Assembly: GCA_030278955.1 (NCBI GenBank)
Contig: JAOANR010000011.1
Location: forward strand, 31,562,403 to 31,626,402
Reading direction: 5' to 3'
Length of the DNA stretch: 64,000 nt
Source: Hygrophila difformis
Taxonomy: Eukaryota; Streptophyta; Magnoliopsida; Lamiales; Acanthaceae
The notes under the pieces are model-generated. The model saw nothing but the letters and a program-made list of their open reading frames with translations. It did not search any database and had not been told where the DNA came from. Shown in pieces: positions 45,141 through 57,114 of this stretch. The position numbers and the translations under genes are program-made. Position 1 is the stretch's first letter. The number at the start of each line of letters is the position of its first letter.

Positions 45141-47748
45141 GAACTATCCTTTTATTTTGAAAACTCCAAAAACATTTTCTTTCATGATTTGTGTAAGTTG
45201 CATGGATGTATTGGGCCTGGGCCCAATTCATCTGATTTCTATCCATTACACATTTCAACCCATTAGTGTCCACTTATTGTGTGCTTAACACCCACACAAT
45301 ACAAAAAATATTTTCTTACCTTTATGTTTTTCTCTTTCATTGTGTGTATGAACGGATAATGAGAAACACCACAGGTTAATGTTGGTGAAAGGTCCCTTCA
45401 CAGGGATATCGACTAACCCGTCTTCTGTGTGTCAATCATTATCTGTTATTTTGCATGATCTGGTTAGTGGTTGGTGGAAGCTTCGGCGAGCGTTCTCTTC
45501 ACTAAGAGTTTCGATTAGTCACTCAGCCAATTCCTAATCAGATACAGTTTTAATTTTCTTTATCTTAATTTCTCAACCTGAATTCAAGTTGCAATAGTAT
45601 TAACTGATGACGACCAACATCAGTTAAGACATATTACAGCAAGAAATATGTGGGTTTTTCTTCCACTCACAGACAAAAGAAAACTAAATGACGGCGGTCA
45701 CCGTTGTTTGGAATTCTTTCTGCCTAAATTCAGTCATCTGGGATAATTGGGAACCAGACAGCAGATGTTTGCAGTCCGGAAAACCCCAACTATCTCTGGC
45801 ACCCTTTTTAGCCAATTTCTTCTCATCTCAGGCTAATTCACCTTTGTGTATCGCATTCTGTCTAACCCCACCATATATTTTGGGGTACTTTATTTTCCTT
45901 TTCATATACTTGTATGCATGATACTATTATGTAGATGTTCTGGTATTATTGCTATTTTGGGGATCCTTCCCCTTGGACACAGAAGTCTTGATTTAAATCA
46001 GATGCTGCATAATAAATTTCCAACAAAAATTTCTTTATAAAATCCGGATCTGAGTAAGGGATAAATTCGACAGTTATGACTAATTCATATCCTACTGGGG
46101 GTTGATTTTGAGAGGTTAGAAGCAGAGTCAGCGATTAGGTCTCATCTAGACTGAAAGGATCTGTGTTTTAATTGAGAGTTTAGTACCTGTCTAGGGAATG
46201 ATTTTCAAATATTCATTTGCTTCTCAAAAATTGCTGTGTGTTGGAAATCTGATATTAGATATCGCATTAAGTCAATATCCACTTGGGTGTAGATGAGATG
46301 TGATAAATAATACTAGAGGAACAACATATAGGCCTTGGTGAATTTCTAAGGTAAGGTCGAGTATTCCTTCGACTACTATCTTCTTCTGCCAAAGTCTAGA
46401 ATTGAGTCTTGAGTGAGTACATCCGGAATAGGTTCATTTATGGATCTGTTTCATTTAGTTTGTATCTCATAACTACCCAGATGTTGTAAGCCCTGTGGCT
46501 TATTGATATCTCAGGGGTTCTTGATCTGCATCTGGTCACCAAGACCAGGGGCTCTTTTATACTAACGGAAAGAGACGTTTTTAATGCTTCCGAGTGATAG
46601 ATTTAAATGCTTTCTTTACAGCTTTCTTTACTGCTTTCCTTTAAATGCTTTCATAGTGGTCACTCGGAAGAATTAGGGGCTGTCCATCTGTTAAAAGGTT
46701 TGAGAGTTATGGAATGGTTTGAGGCTTGATTTGAAGCTTTGGGTGTGACATGGGGGAACGATAGGAGTACTTGGCACGTCAACTAATGATTTGTCAGGTG
46801 TTGCTTGTCCACCACAGATGAATAATACGCCTTAGCATGGCCATGTAAGGGCAGTTGTGAGTCTGTGGTATCTTAGAAATTGAGGTCGTAAGAGCATGTA
46901 TATTCTCACCGTAAGTACCTGTCTGTTAAAGGGAACAAGGTGTAGAAAGCATGAGTATTAGCTAACTGGAGGATTATCCCAGCTAAGATCTGTGTATAAA
47001 AAATGGGAGTTTAATTGTGTTTCATCTGAATCTTGTCCGATTTTTATTATTTTCTCCCTGTCCCTTCTGTCATATTTTAAATCTGCTTTCTAGATAGCGT
47101 AGCATAATTTTACATTGCTTTCTGAGTATAGTTTAAATGCTTTTCTCGATCTAGTTTACCATGCTTAGTAGAATAATTTTTACTGCTTTCATGATCTGGT
47201 TTAGTTTATGTCAAGTAGTTGTTAGAAACCCTTGCAAAACTTGAATCGAGTAACCGAGTGGAAAATCTTAGTAAACGACGTGGGCCCTGCTTCCATCGCA
47301 CATCCTCCAGTGAACGATCCGGTACTTACTATAAATTACTGCAATTTTTGACTCCGTGCGCTTTCGGGAGCACAGTTTCTTGACACGAGTAACTAAAAAG
47401 ACATCATTTTGGGAAAATACTCATGTAGTGGGAAGATATTTAAAAGTTTCATGGCAGGTATCTTCTTGACATGAAATTAAGAGAAGCATCATGGTGCATA
47501 TACCAGGGACTTTCAGGGTGACAGACTGAAGGTCAATCCCGGTTGCACCGTGATAATTGTCAAAAGTTTCATGGCGGGAAGGACCACAGCGCCGGTTGAA
47601 ATCAAAAGCACCCCACATGAGTAATAAAAAGGGAAATCATAACATATCCTTAAACCCCTTCCCTACATCATAACTCTTTTCATTTAATAAATCCAAACCT
47701 GATATTTCAGAAAATTACTCGTGTTGACGAAACTCGTCAAAAGTTTCA

Positions 47749-47766
47749 TGGCGCCGTTGCCGGGGA
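47749..47766 (+). other. Element B primer binding site (tRNA-Asp type)
   Basis: TGGCGCCGTTGCCGGGGA directly follows the LTR end. Same 18-mer as in element A. Confidence 0.9.
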
Positions 47767-47895
47767 GGATGCAGCGCCGTTTACTAGGAGAATTACACTC
47801 CTGATTTACTCATAGATAGTTTTTGTATATACTATCAAACCATCACTAACTTGGGGATTGTACAGGTACTGTCAAAATCTTGATACCAACTGCTT

Positions 47896-50800
47896 ATGCA
47901 ACGGAGGAGGAGCACATTGCCGGAGCTACCGTTCGATCTAGAAATAGAAAGGACCGCTCGCCAACTGAGGGCAGAAGCCAGAAGACGGAAAGAGCAGGAG
48001 CGTCGGACCCGCACTTCACCTGAAACATCGAGCAGCGATCTATCAGACATGGCAGATAACCAGAACATTCCCCCGATCTTACCCATAGACCAACCACCAA
48101 ATAACCCTGGTAATGGAGCTGACGGAGGAATGTTAGAACATCCTAATCGTGCCAACGAAGAGGAGAATCTACCAAATCCCAATCAGCAACAATACCAGCA
48201 ATTCCACCAACAACCACCACCACCCTTAAACCAATTTCACCAAAACATACCAAACCAATAGTACCAAAACCAAGCTTTCAATCCAGCTCAGTTTCAGAAC
48301 AACCCACAAGATCCACATAACTTCTAGCAATTTCCCAATTACCACCAACAGTACCAGAACCAAGCTGAACAAGGAAATCAACAACAGCAGCAAGCAGCGG
48401 CAGACTTCATGCAACCAATAGTAGAGCCCTATCTGGATGGACCTGGGAGAGCACACTTTCCTGCACGCAATTTCGAGCTCAAACCGGCACTCATTAATTT
48501 GGTGCAAAACAATCAGTTCTGCGGTGCAAATCATGAGGACCCTCATGATCATCTCCAGACCTTCCTGGAGCTCTGCGACACGATCAAAAATCAGGGAGTC
48601 TCTCCTGATGCTATTAGGCTAATGTTGTTTCCATTTTCTTTATATAGTGGTGCCAGGGACTGGTATAAGTCATTGCCTATCAATCAGAGGAGCACTTGGG
48701 CAGACTTGGTGAGGAGCTTTTTGCTGAAGTATTTTCCGGAATCAAAGATTGAGGAAGGACGAGCTAAGATTGGAGATTTTAAAATGAAGCCAGACGAGTC
48801 ATTATATGATGCGAAAGAAAGATTCTTGGGCCTCATCAGGCGATGCCCCCAACACGGGTACGCACCATGGGAGCAATTGAGGAAATTCTACGGAGGACTC
48901 ACCCACCCATGGAGAAAAATGTTAGACGCTGCTGGCGGACGACATTTACTCCACCTGCCTGTGGACCAAGCTTGGGAGAAGATTGAGACAATGTCTGTCA
49001 ACAGATCCATCCTAAACACAGATGATGGGAAGGAGGATCCTCCTAGAAAAGTCTTTGCTGTAAGTGAAGGGAAAACAGATTTTGAAAAATTGCAAGAACA
49101 GGTAGCTGCGATACAGCTGAGCCAGGATAAAGGGAAAGGAATAGACGCTTCCCAGGCAGGAACCTCATCAAACCAAGTTCAAACACAGCAATCGGGAGTT
49201 GTCTGTGGACTGTGTCAGGGAACTCATCCAACTGATACATGCCAACAGATAGCTACCGAAAGTTGTAATTATGCCGGGAACTACCAAAATCGCCATCCCA
49301 ATCTCTCCTATTCCAACAACAATGCACTTAATGCGCATTTGTTGCAGCCAAACCAGCCCAACCAGTTCGCAAATCAAAACCCACAGCAAAACTTCAGACC
49401 TCAGAATCAAGGATTCGTCCAGCAAAGAGTGCAGAACTTTCAAAATCAGAATCAGAATTTCCAACCTCAGATCCAACAGAGGCCTAATCAGAACCAAGGC
49501 CAGAATTTCCAGAATCTCCAATCCCAACCTGATCAAAATCAACAATATAACCAAAGGCCACCATCTCGTCTGGAGAATCTGATGACTGAGTTTATAGCCA
49601 ACCAGAAGGATATAAACCAACAACTGCAGTCATCAATCAAGAATGTGGAGACGCAAGTCACCCAATTGGCCAAGGAACTGCAGAACAGGGGGAAAGGAAC
49701 ACTTCCAAGCAGTACTGAAGCTAACCCGCAGTGTAAAGCAATCACATTGCGGGGAGGCAAGACTCTAAAAGGAATTGTTGGACATGGAAAAGAGACGGCC
49801 GAGGAGGAAAAGGATCCAGTGGAGGGTGAAAAAGAAAATGAAGGGATTGAAGGAGGAGACGGTATTGGACTGGTCGAGGACAAATCAGAAACAGCTATTC
49901 CACAGGCTGAAGCTGCAAAGGGAGCTGAAAAGGGTAGGGTTGAAGGTACAACTTCCTTCTCTTTACCACCAAAAACAAACAATAATAAGTACATGCCAAG
50001 GGTGCCATACCCAGCACGTCTTAAAAATAAGGAACATGACCTTAAATTCAAGAAATTTCTAGAACGGTTAAGGTCTGTAGAGATAACCATTCCTCTCGTG
50101 GAAATGATTTCAGAAATGCCCACCTATGCTAAGTTCTTGAAAGAATTGATTTCAGGGAAAAGGCAGGTAGAGCAGGAGGAGGTGATTGTTCTCAACAGCA
50201 CATGCAATGCCATAGTTCAGAAGAAACTGCCCGAAAAGAAAGAAGACCCTGGATGTTGCACGCTACCAGTACAGATTGGGAAGGCCAAAGTGAGCATGGG
50301 GTTATGTGATCTAGGATCCAGCATCAATGTGATGCCCTTAGCCATGGCAATTCGCCTAAGGCTCGGGGAGATTGAACCAGTCAAGATGAAGCTGCAGCTT
50401 GCAGACAGATCAATCACAAAGCCCGTAGGAATCCTCAAGGATGTGGTAGTCAAAACCGGTCAAGTTCTTTTCCCGGTTGACTTCATCATCCTCGACATCG
50501 AAGAGGACTCTGAAATGCCACTTATCCTGGGACACCCGTTTCTGGCCACTGGCGGTGCACTGATTGATGCCAAATCTGGAAGAGTCACATTGAGGGTCGA
50601 TGACAAAGAAATCACCTTTGACATGGAACAGCTGCAGAAATTTCCGAATGAGGGATCTTGTTCCATATTTGATGTAATAGAAAGGAGTGAGGATGAGAGC
50701 ATAAACTCTGTGACTGATGAGCCAAACAAAGTTTCAAAACAGGTACTGAAGCCTGAAGGTGCGGAGCAACCAAGGAGCTGCAACGCTGTCCACTTCGAGG

Positions 50801-53800
50801 ACCCTATCTCTGGGGACCTTGAAGAATTCGATGGGGTTGAGTTCATCCCGGAGGAAGAGGAAAGCACCGCTGAGGAGGAAGTGGATCCTGTACTGACACA
50901 GGATCCTGAAGGTAAATCTGATCTCCCTCTCCCATCCATTTCTCGCAAATTACTGCCTTCCGTTGAATGCCCACCAGAGCTCGAACTTAAAATACTTCCG
51001 GATCATCTTAAATACGTCTTTCTCGCTGAACATAAAAGATTACCGGTAATTGTGTCTGCCAAGCTGACACAAGAACAAGAAAAAGCTCTGGTAGACATTC
51101 TAAAGAAATATGTACATGCAATCGGATGGACCATTTCTGATATAAAAGGAATAAGCCCCTCTGTTTGCATGCACAGAATTTTAATGGAAGAGGAGTACAA
51201 GCCCTCAAGGCAACCACAAAGGCGTCTGAACCCACATATGCAGGAAGTGGTAAGGAAAGAAGTTATCAAGCTCTTAGATGCTGGTATCATCTATCCTATC
51301 TCTGATAGCAAATGGGTTAGCCCAGTGCAGGTCATACCGAAACGTGGGGGGATCTGTGCAACGACTAATGAGCAAGGAGAAGAAGTGGCGACACGTCCAG
51401 TGACCGGTTGGAGAGTTTGCATCGACTACCGGAAGCTCAATACCGCTACCAGGAAGGACCATTTTCCCTTGCCATTCATTGATCAGATGCTAGAGCGGTT
51501 GGCTGGGAGGGAGTTCTATTGCTTTTTGGATGGGTACTCTGGCTATAATCAGATTGTAATAGCTAGCGAGGATCACGACAAGACCACATTCACGTGCCCA
51601 TATGGAACTTTTGCATACAGGCGCATGCCTTTTGGACTTTGTAATGCGCCTGCCACATTTCAAAGATGCATGATGTCAATTTTCTCAGAATTTATCGAAA
51701 AATGCATTGAAGTTTTCATGGATGACTTCTCTGTGTATGGAGATACTTTTGATGAATGTTTGACCAATCTTGCACAAATTTTGAAAAGATGTGAGGACAC
51801 CAACCTAGTTTTGAACTGGGAGAAGTGCCATTTCATGGTCACCGAAGGAATAGTGTTAGGTCACCGCATCTCGCGCGCAGGTATCGAAGTCGACAGAGCT
51901 AAGGTCTCAGTCATCTCAAACCTACCATTGCCTAATTCAATAAAAGCAGTTAGGAGTTTCTTAGGGCATGCCGGTTTCTACCGGAGATTCATTAAAGACT
52001 TTTCTAAAATCGCCAAGCCGCTCACTAACTTGCTTTGTAAAGAAAATCCTTTCGTAATAAATGAAGCGTGTGTTCAAGCCTTTGACACGCTCAAAGAGAT
52101 GTTGATTTCTGCTCCAATAGTGCAACCACCCGATTGGTCAATGCCTTTCGAGGTGATGTGTGATGCAAGTGATCTCGCCGTGGGTGCAGTTCTTGGGCAA
52201 CATAAGGAAGGGAAGCATTGTGTAATTCATTACGCAAGTCATGCCCTGAATGAGGCCCAAATTAACTACACCACCACGGAAAAGGAGATGTATGCTGTGG
52301 TTTTTGCGTTTGATAAATTCAGACAATATCTTATTGGTACGAAAACCACAGTGTACACAGATCACTCTGCACTGAGATACTTGTTTAGCAAACAAGATGC
52401 CAAACCTCGATTAATCAGGTGGGTACTTTTGTTGCAAGAATTCAACATTATAATAAAAGATAGAAAAGGCAGAGACAATGGTGCTGCTGATCATTTGTCT
52501 CGACTAGAAAATGATAAAAATGAGCTAGCCGTAAATGAGAATTTTCCGGACGAGCAACTGTTTGCCTTGCATCTTCATGATCAAGCTTGTCCGTGGTTTT
52601 CCGATATTGCTAACTTTTTAGCATGCGGAATAACTCCACCATTTCAAAGCAGGGGCCACAAAGCGAGGTTCAACCGAGATGTAGTTAACTACTTCTGGGA
52701 AGATCCTTATCTCTTCAAGCATTGTGCAGATTCGATTATTAGACGATGTGTAACTGAGCACGAGGCTTATCAAATCGCTAAGAAATGTCATGAGTCGGAA
52801 TATGGAGGTCACCATGGCCCCACTCGAACAACTCATAAAGTGCTCGAGTGCGGTTTTTATTGGCCTACCATTTACGAGGATTGCAAAGCGTTTGTTAAAG
52901 CTTGCGACAGATGCCAAAGACTAGGGAATATCTCCAAGAGGGATGAGATGCCTCAACAAGGAATTCTCACTCTCGAGATTTTCGATATATGGGGTATTGA
53001 CTTCATGGGACCATTCCCGACATCTGATGGGAACCATTACATCTTGGTAGCTGTCGATTACGTTTCCAAATGGGTTGAGGCTGTTGCACTGCCAACCAAT
53101 GATGGCAACCAGGTTGTCAAATTTTTGAAAAATAACATTTTCAATAGATTTGGTGTACCCAGAGTGATCATATCAGATGGAGGAACCCATTTTGTTAATA
53201 AAGCATTTGCAAATCTTATGAGCAAAAATGGGATTCTCCACAAGATCGGCACGCCTTACCATCCCCAAACCAGTGGTCAAGTCGAGGTTTCAAACCGCGA
53301 AATCAAACACATACTCGAGGCCACTGTGGGGTCAACTCGCAAAGATTGGTCACGTAAGCTCAATGATGCTTTATGCGCATACCGCACTGCATTCAAGACT
53401 CCCATTGGGATGTCTCCATACAGACTCGTCTTCGGAAAAGCCTGTCATTTGCCCGTAGAACTAGAGCATAAGGCTTACTGGGCCGTACGAATGCTTAATT
53501 TTGATTCACGAGTTGCTCAGAGTAAGCGCAAGTTGGACCTCAATGAAATTGAGGAAATACGTGCGCAAGCTTATGAAAGCTCGAGGATTTATAAAGAGCG
53601 GACCCAGAAGTTACACGATCGTCGTATTAAGTCTAAACACTTCTATGTTGGCCAGAATGTCTTGTTATTCAATTCCAGGTTGAAGTTGTTCCCCGGAAAG
53701 CTTAAATCCAGATGGGAAGGGCCATACGAAGTGGTGCACGTGTTTGAAAGTGGAGCTGTCAGGATCCGAACTGACAAAGGAGAGCTGGTAGTGAATGGAC

Positions 53801-53880
53801 ACAGATTGAAGGAGTATCTTGGGCAGTTCGACCCCGAAAAAGAAGCTCAAATGACAACAGAACCGGCTTATGCTCAATAA
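47896..53880 (+). pseudogene. gag-pol: Element B gag-pol, one long frame with two early TAG stops
   Basis: 1995 codons in one frame from ATG 47896; TAG at 48259-48261 and 48325-48327, both next to Gln-rich stretches, then 1823 codons open from 48409. Gag: [34 protein letters not shown]; zinc knuckle [13 protein letters not shown]. Asn/Gln-rich linker. Protease [12 protein letters not shown] with [14 protein letters not shown] and catalytic FMDDFSVYG. RNase [14 protein letters not shown]. Integrase H-H/C-C ([19 protein letters not shown]), catalytic [27 protein letters not shown], then the [15 protein letters not shown] module. No chromodomain. All later domains look catalytically complete, so the two TAGs may be recent, or translation may start at the internal Met 48409. 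Confidence 0.9.
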
Positions 53881-54337
53881 ATATTATACATATATTTACT
53901 TACTTATTTATTACTTGCTCCACCTATTTTTATTGGGACAAAGTATCCAAAAATCAATTGAACATTTAGAGTACTAAGACTCTAAATGTGAGGATGTTGA
54001 TATTTGGAGAAAACCTAATGCTTTCTTATAATTGTTTTGCAGGAATTCGAGGAACCAACAAAAAGAAAGATAAGGCTTCCAACAAACCAGGTTCCTGGTT
54101 GGGTTAACATTATATTTAATGAAAATTAATTCTGGAATTTAGAGAAATCCAAAATCCAGAATAAATTCATAAAATAAAATTGTTAACCCAACCTAATTTA
54201 TGCAAGCAATATGTTTTAGATTCTGATTCTGTGTAGAAATGTTTGCTATTGAGTTCATCTAGATGAACATAAATTTTTGAAAACCAAAAAATTTTTTTCC
54301 TAAGTCTTGAATATGGTTTATTTTTTTCATTTCAAGA
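53881..54337 (+). other. Element B region after pol with internal polypurine motif
   Basis: taaatgtgaggatgttgata (53983-54002) is identical over 20 nt to 58823-58842, where the same string spans the terminal polypurine tract and the LTR start. The rest is AT-rich with no gene. Confidence 0.75.
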
Positions 54338-54880
54338 AAATTCGAATTAATTCGAAGTGCTTGGAACAAACCACATAAGACATTTTGCCTTGGAAATTTT
54401 CACTCTCAGATTAGTTAATTCGAATTATGCAGGCAATTCGAATTAATTCGAATTGACATGCAAATTCGAATTGGCACCCAAGGCAGAACTTTCGGTTGTT
54501 TTATTTGGCCAAGTATTGCAATTCGAATTATAAGGCAATTCGAATTAATTCAAATTGCCTGACTAATTCGAATTGGCATACAAAAGGTATTTTCCTCAGC
54601 AAGTGAGCAATTCGAGTTATTCAAGCAATTCGAATTAATTCGAATTGGCCACAATAATTCGAATTAGCTCATTTAGGCACCTTGTGCAGATTTTGCTCAC
54701 AACCTCAAGTTCGAATTGTGAGTTAATTCGAATTAATTCGAATTGATCTCAGAATCCGAACTTGTTCTGTTTCTTTGTCTTTCAAGCCAATTCGAATTAA
54801 TTCGAATTGGCCTGAATAACTCGCATCTCTCACAGAAACCATCAATTCGAATTAATTCGAAGTGATGAAATAATTCGAAC
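54338..54880 (+). repeat. Array B3: AATTCGAATT units upstream of the F-box gene
   Basis: About seven units of single-double-single palindromes with some point changes (ttcgagtt, ttcaaatt), spaced about 60-95 bp, spacers unique. It ends 16 bp before a TATA-like box. Confidence 0.9.
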
Positions 54881-54895
54881 CTCTTTTCTGAATCC

Positions 54896-54905
54896 TTTTT
54901 ATACC
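54896..54905 (+). promoter_or_regulatory. TATA-like box of the F-box gene
   Basis: TTTTTATACC followed by a pyrimidine-rich leader (ccccccctttccctctcat), 137 bp before the ATG. The array-TATA order copies that in the LTR. Confidence 0.55.
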
Positions 54906-55041
54906 CCCCCTTTCCCTCTCATTTCCCTCACTTTCACTTTTCACATCTCAAAACCCCCCCTGTGTTCTCTCTCGCGAAACTGTCTTCCTCGCGAAACCAG
55001 TCTCATCTTCTCGACCTTTCCTCCGTTCAAACTGCTTGGAA

Positions 55042-57114
55042 ATGGCTTCTTCGTCATCTAATCCGAGTGGGAGTCGGGGGTAAGTGGTTCTTTTTCATTT
55101 TCGCACTCTGTTATCGTAGATTTCAGTTTTCGTCTTTTCATCTTCTTTGTGAAATCGGGGATGGGGAGGGGAATGTGCTCTGTTTTAGCGTCAGGGATGG
55201 TCGGAAAATGGTCGGAGATGACTGGGGATAGTCGGTTATGGGGTAGAACCGCTTAGGGCAGAACCTAGGTTTCTAGAGTCTTTTGTTGAAACTGCCATTT
55301 CTAGGGTTCGAAAGTTTCTGTGTTTTTAGGTTGTTCATTTTGAAAATAAGGGTTGCAAAACCTTTGAAAATCCGGTTTTTTTTGTTATTTTTGTAGTGTT
55401 GTTTTACTGCCCTGCTTATTTTTGTATTGTTTGTATTAATTTTGGTAACCTGTGAATAGGATGAACACTGTGACATCTTCCTTGAGTCACTGTTATTTTG
55501 ATCATTATATGTTTGATGATGATGATTGATAATGCATGTTGATGTTAAGTGTTGCATTACAGTAGTGTTCTTGGACCAATTGTGTTGCTTATTTGATGTT
55601 TGCATGTATTATATTATATGAGTATTTTTGTAATAAATGCTTTTGTCGGGTACATGTTGCCCACACTTTGCAAACTCAATTCTAGAAGTTGATGTTTGTA
55701 CATCCGGGATATATGGTACAGACAAAACCATGCCAAAATTTTTCCAACACTTTGGGATGGCATTTATTTATAAAAAGACAAATAGTAGGATGTTCTTTGC
55801 ATTAAAGGTGTTTGATCTTTGTCACTTTGGAACAAGTGGGGAATATTCATGAGGAATGTTTTGTTCCATTCCTGAAAAACCCGCTTTCCAAAACAAAATC
55901 CAAATGGGGGACCACTTACACCCCCAATTTTACTAAATAAACAAATCAACACTTTTTCATAAAAATCCAAAAATTGCCTTTTGTGCATGCATGTTTATTT
56001 TTATTTTCATTTTGTTGATCCATTTATGCATACTGATGATTACATAATTCATCTCTTGCATTTGTCGTACATCATTAATCTCTCATCTCCCCTATCTCAC
56101 ATGATTTTAATCACTTTTTAAGTGATAAAAATCAAAATCCTTTCGTAGGCTCAACAACCTATGAAATCTCATCTTTTTGGTCCTTCGACCACCCAAAAAA
56201 AAACATCTTAGACTATTTATACTCCAAGAAAATTTTTCTAAGGATCCAAGATCCTTATATCTCTCTTGCTTTCCTTATTTTTGCTGTAATAAGAGTAGAT
56301 TTGATAATCTGACCCCTTGGACCTTCATAGTGTACCTCAAGTGAGATAGGTGTTAGCAAGCGAACTGTACTTTGAAGTGGCTGAAGGTGTAAGGCTGAGG
56401 GTCTCAGACCTAATCATCTCTCCATGTCGTTTCAGAGACATCATTCCCCCAGTCCAAAACGAAGATCAAGAGGAGACGACCCAACTACTGGATCTGCCAG
56501 TAGAACTCTTAGGAGAGATTCTCGCCCACATCGGAGAGGATTGCATCAAGAAAGTGTGGAGGGTCAAAGAAGTGTGTACCAAGCTCAGGGATGCAGCTGA
56601 TCTTCCCATTGTCTACAAGAGATGTGAACTGGAGACTACCATTGTTAAGCTATGGGAACAAAGGGTTGAACTGCAGAAAGAGGCACTCCTGGTCAAGTGC
56701 GAAGAAGCTGGTAACTACAACCTCCAACTCATCCCAGCCCTGCAGGCATTCGGAGCAGGAAACGAAACTCTAGCTTGTGAGCTGCTAAAGGAAGGGATTG
56801 AGGACAACCACAAGGCCTCAATCTTTGTCAGGGGATACATGCTGCTTAGCAAGCTGGACAATGAACAGGTCCAGCAGGGGGTGTCAATGATCAACAGGAT
56901 CATAACCAACAGGTTCGTCATGCAATACGTTGGGACTAACGTCTTCGCATGGTTGGCTGACAGCCTGGAGACACCCGACCTGTTCGGAAATCAAGGACCA
57001 AGAGTCTACTGCACCAGGGTGATGGAAGAAGATGAGGAAGACATGGGAGATTTCTGCGTACCCTGCAGCCTAACGAACTATGTCCACTGGACCAGAATCT
57101 TCTTCCAAGGATAG
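55042..57114 (+). CDS. F-box protein gene carried by element B (two exons predicted)
   Basis: Exon 2 (56361-57114) is open and has an F-box: LLDLPVELLGEILAHIG, then VKEVCTKLRDAADLPIVYKR (about 15-65 residues into the exon). The rest resembles the plant F-box group of At2g35280/At1g67623 type: ALLVKCEEAGN, ELLKEGIEDNHKASIFVRGY, QGVSMINRI, and an acidic MEEDEEDMGDFCVPC tail. F-box proteins bring substrates to SCF ubiquitin ligases by binding SKP1. Exon 1 (55042-55079) gives MASSSSNPSGSR and ends at a strong donor GG|GTAAGT. The acceptor tgttagcaag|C at 56361 keeps phase; total 263 residues. The first GTG of the open frame (56350) follows a TAG, so coding cannot begin further upstream in this exon. 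It may be a captured host gene. F-box call is strong; exon 1 and the acceptor are less certain. Confidence 0.75.
55080..56360 (+). other. Predicted intron of the F-box gene
   Basis: 1281 nt, GT at 55080-55081 and AG at 56359-56360, AT-rich, no convincing ORF. It lies in the same sense as the retrotransposon RNA, so genomic RNA must escape this splice to keep it. Confidence 0.5.

Larger units (their letters stand above)
43037..47748 (+). repeat. Element B 5' LTR
   Basis: TGATAATGG to AAGTTTCA, 4712 bp. It contains arrays B1 (43329-43730) and B2 (44683-45140) and a TATA box at 43801. No gene inside; ORFs around the arrays are palindrome by-products. Confidence 0.95.

Noticed and set aside
47421..47618. 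Short minus-strand frame repeated at 63240-63437
   Set aside because: Duplicated only because it lies in the LTR. The repeated tttcatggc strings there resemble the PBS junction and do not support a gene.
47749..47766. tRNA-like sequence at the primer sites
   Set aside because: Only the 18-nt complement of a tRNA 3' end is present, next to an LTR. These are primer sites, not tRNA genes.
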